From Malachius bipustulatus (Eukaryota; Arthropoda; Insecta; Coleoptera; Melyridae): a DNA stretch of 64,000 nt. Position numbers and translations under genes: made by a program. This document shows positions 63,120 through 64,000 of this stretch, piece by piece; position 1 is the stretch's first letter, and every line of letters starts with the position of its first letter. Where the stretch lies: NCBI GenBank assembly GCA_910589415.1, contig OU342638.1, forward strand, positions 11,014,014 to 11,078,013, in the 5' to 3' direction. Under the pieces are notes generated by a model, which ran no database searches, was not told the origin of the DNA, and saw nothing but the letters and a program-made list of their open reading frames with translations.

Positions 63120-63924
63120 GTATCAAGGTGCTAATAATAAGTGAAAACTATCGTCAATTCGGCTTTTATCTTTGGGATCATTTCCTTTCCATATTTTTTT
63201 TGACAATTTTTTTACAACTGTGCCTCTTCTCGATATACTTGCTGAAAAACGTATCCGAGATACTGGAACTATACGTGAGAATCGTATGTCAAAATGCCCT
63301 TTACAAAATAAGAAGCTAACCAAAAAAGAAAGAAGGGGATATTTTGAACACAAAGTTACGGAAGATAATCGTATCGTAAATGTCACATGGAATGACAACA
63401 ATATAGTCAACATGGCATCTAATGCAGAAAACGTTACCCCTTCTAAAAAAGTTCAGAGATATCGCAGAAAGAAAAAAAGAAGATCTCTATTGACCAGCCG
63501 GCTCTTTTTTCAGTTTACAATGCACACATGGGTGGTGTAGATCGCGGAGACCAAAACATAAGCCTCTACAGAGTTGGAATTAGAGAAAAAAAAGTGGTAT
63601 TTCCCACTTATATGCCATTGTCTTGATATGTGTGTGCAGAATGCTTGGCAGATTCATAGAAATGAAGGCGGTAAGCTTGATTACTTGACTTTTAGACGAA
63701 GAATTGTGTTGGTTCTCTTGCAAAGTGAAAATAAAATATGTGTAAAAAGGAGTCGCTTTTCATGCCTGAAAAACATTGACACCAGATATGACAGAATGGA
63801 CCATTTTATAACAAGTCAAGAAAAACAAAGATGTCGTGTCTGTCACAAGAAGGTTTCTACAAAATGCGAAAAGTGCGATGCTGCATTACATATAAATTGT
63901 TTTATTTGTTATCATACTCGTTAA
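63120..63924 (+). pseudogene. piggyBac transposase, C-terminal half
   Basis: Frame from about 63172: FDNFFTTVPLLDILAEKRIR, TGTIRENRMSKCPLQ, then a shift at about 63520 into YNAHMGGVDRGDQN, LYRVGIREKKWYFPLICHCL, DMCVQNAWQIHRNEGG, and a cysteine-rich end (CRVCHKKVSTKCEKCDAALH, CFICYH) ending TAA 63922-63924. The GVDRGDQ block carries the last catalytic Asp of the DDD triad, and the end is the family's zinc domain. The 5' half is gone where the LINE lies, and the shift disables it. Confidence 0.88.
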
Positions 63925-64000
63925 GATGTATTACATTTAATTTTTTTGATTTGAGTGACGTTTTTCACCTTCTAAAAAATATATTTATAAGCATCGTATG

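Noticed and set aside
1..64000. CRISPR arrays, bacterial operons, riboswitches, rRNA genes
   Set aside because: None are visible; spliced introns and insect-type transposons exclude a bacterial source.

Overview
The window is repeat-dense animal DNA with no bacterial features. It has spliced introns, AT-rich intergenic DNA and an almost continuous mosaic of nested transposable elements. BEL/Pao, errantivirus-like Ty3/Gypsy, Jockey/CR1-like LINEs, PIF/Harbinger, piggyBac and many TA-flanked foldback MITEs with ends of the CAGGG...CCCTG type point to an insect, possibly a hemipteran. No intact ordinary host gene was found. The non-mobile coding pieces belong to multi-copy families and most carry stops or frameshifts.

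Layout. 1-7.65 kb: a minus-strand Gypsy element (RT, protease, gag, LTR) whose gag is split by a near-complete 4.4-kb LINE. 7.66-12.1 kb: a C2H2 zinc-finger gene fragment, a foldback MITE, two unrecognised small genes, a tRNA-like hairpin and a dispersed GC-rich repeat. 12.2-16.7 kb: a second Gypsy with both LTRs, gag, protease and an env-like region, with the rest of pol deleted. 16.8-17.9 kb: a decayed Harbinger transposase. 17.99-21.70 kb: a solo LTR with an ATGT target duplication, interrupted by a Harbinger-like element with a MADF fragment, itself interrupted by concentric foldback MITEs. 21.9-31.0 kb: a LINE tail, a broken DUF7869-like gene on the minus strand, and between its exons a second broken gene on the plus strand whose intron holds a 1.84-kb foldback. 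31.7-38.8 kb: further foldbacks, an R2/NeSL-like LINE with an internal replacement, and a gene with an RKRVGDVQY motif.

38.9-55.98 kb is the centrepiece. A young BEL/Pao element with apparently identical 409-bp LTRs and an ATGGG target duplication sits in a LINE. Inside its gag-pol frame sits a still younger 10.27-kb Ty3/Gypsy element with 1.62-kb LTRs and an ATGC target duplication. Besides gag and a full protease-RT-RNase H-integrase pol, that element carries two extra genes between pol and the 3' LTR. One is a serine/threonine protein kinase with every catalytic motif present. The other is a small protein that repeats the gag zinc knuckles. A textbook -1 frameshift signal (GGGAAAC, 7-nt spacer, 10-bp GC hairpin) joins gag to pol. 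A strong splice donor in U5 and acceptors before the extra genes suggest retrovirus-like spliced mRNAs. The solo LTR at 18-21.7 kb resembles this element's LTR in both ends and net length, so the lineage has other members here.

56-64 kb: the rest of the LINE target, a tangle of nested foldbacks, an inverted second copy of the Harbinger-like/MADF repeat split by a LINE fragment, another LINE 3' fragment, and the C-terminal half of a piggyBac transposase at the right edge.
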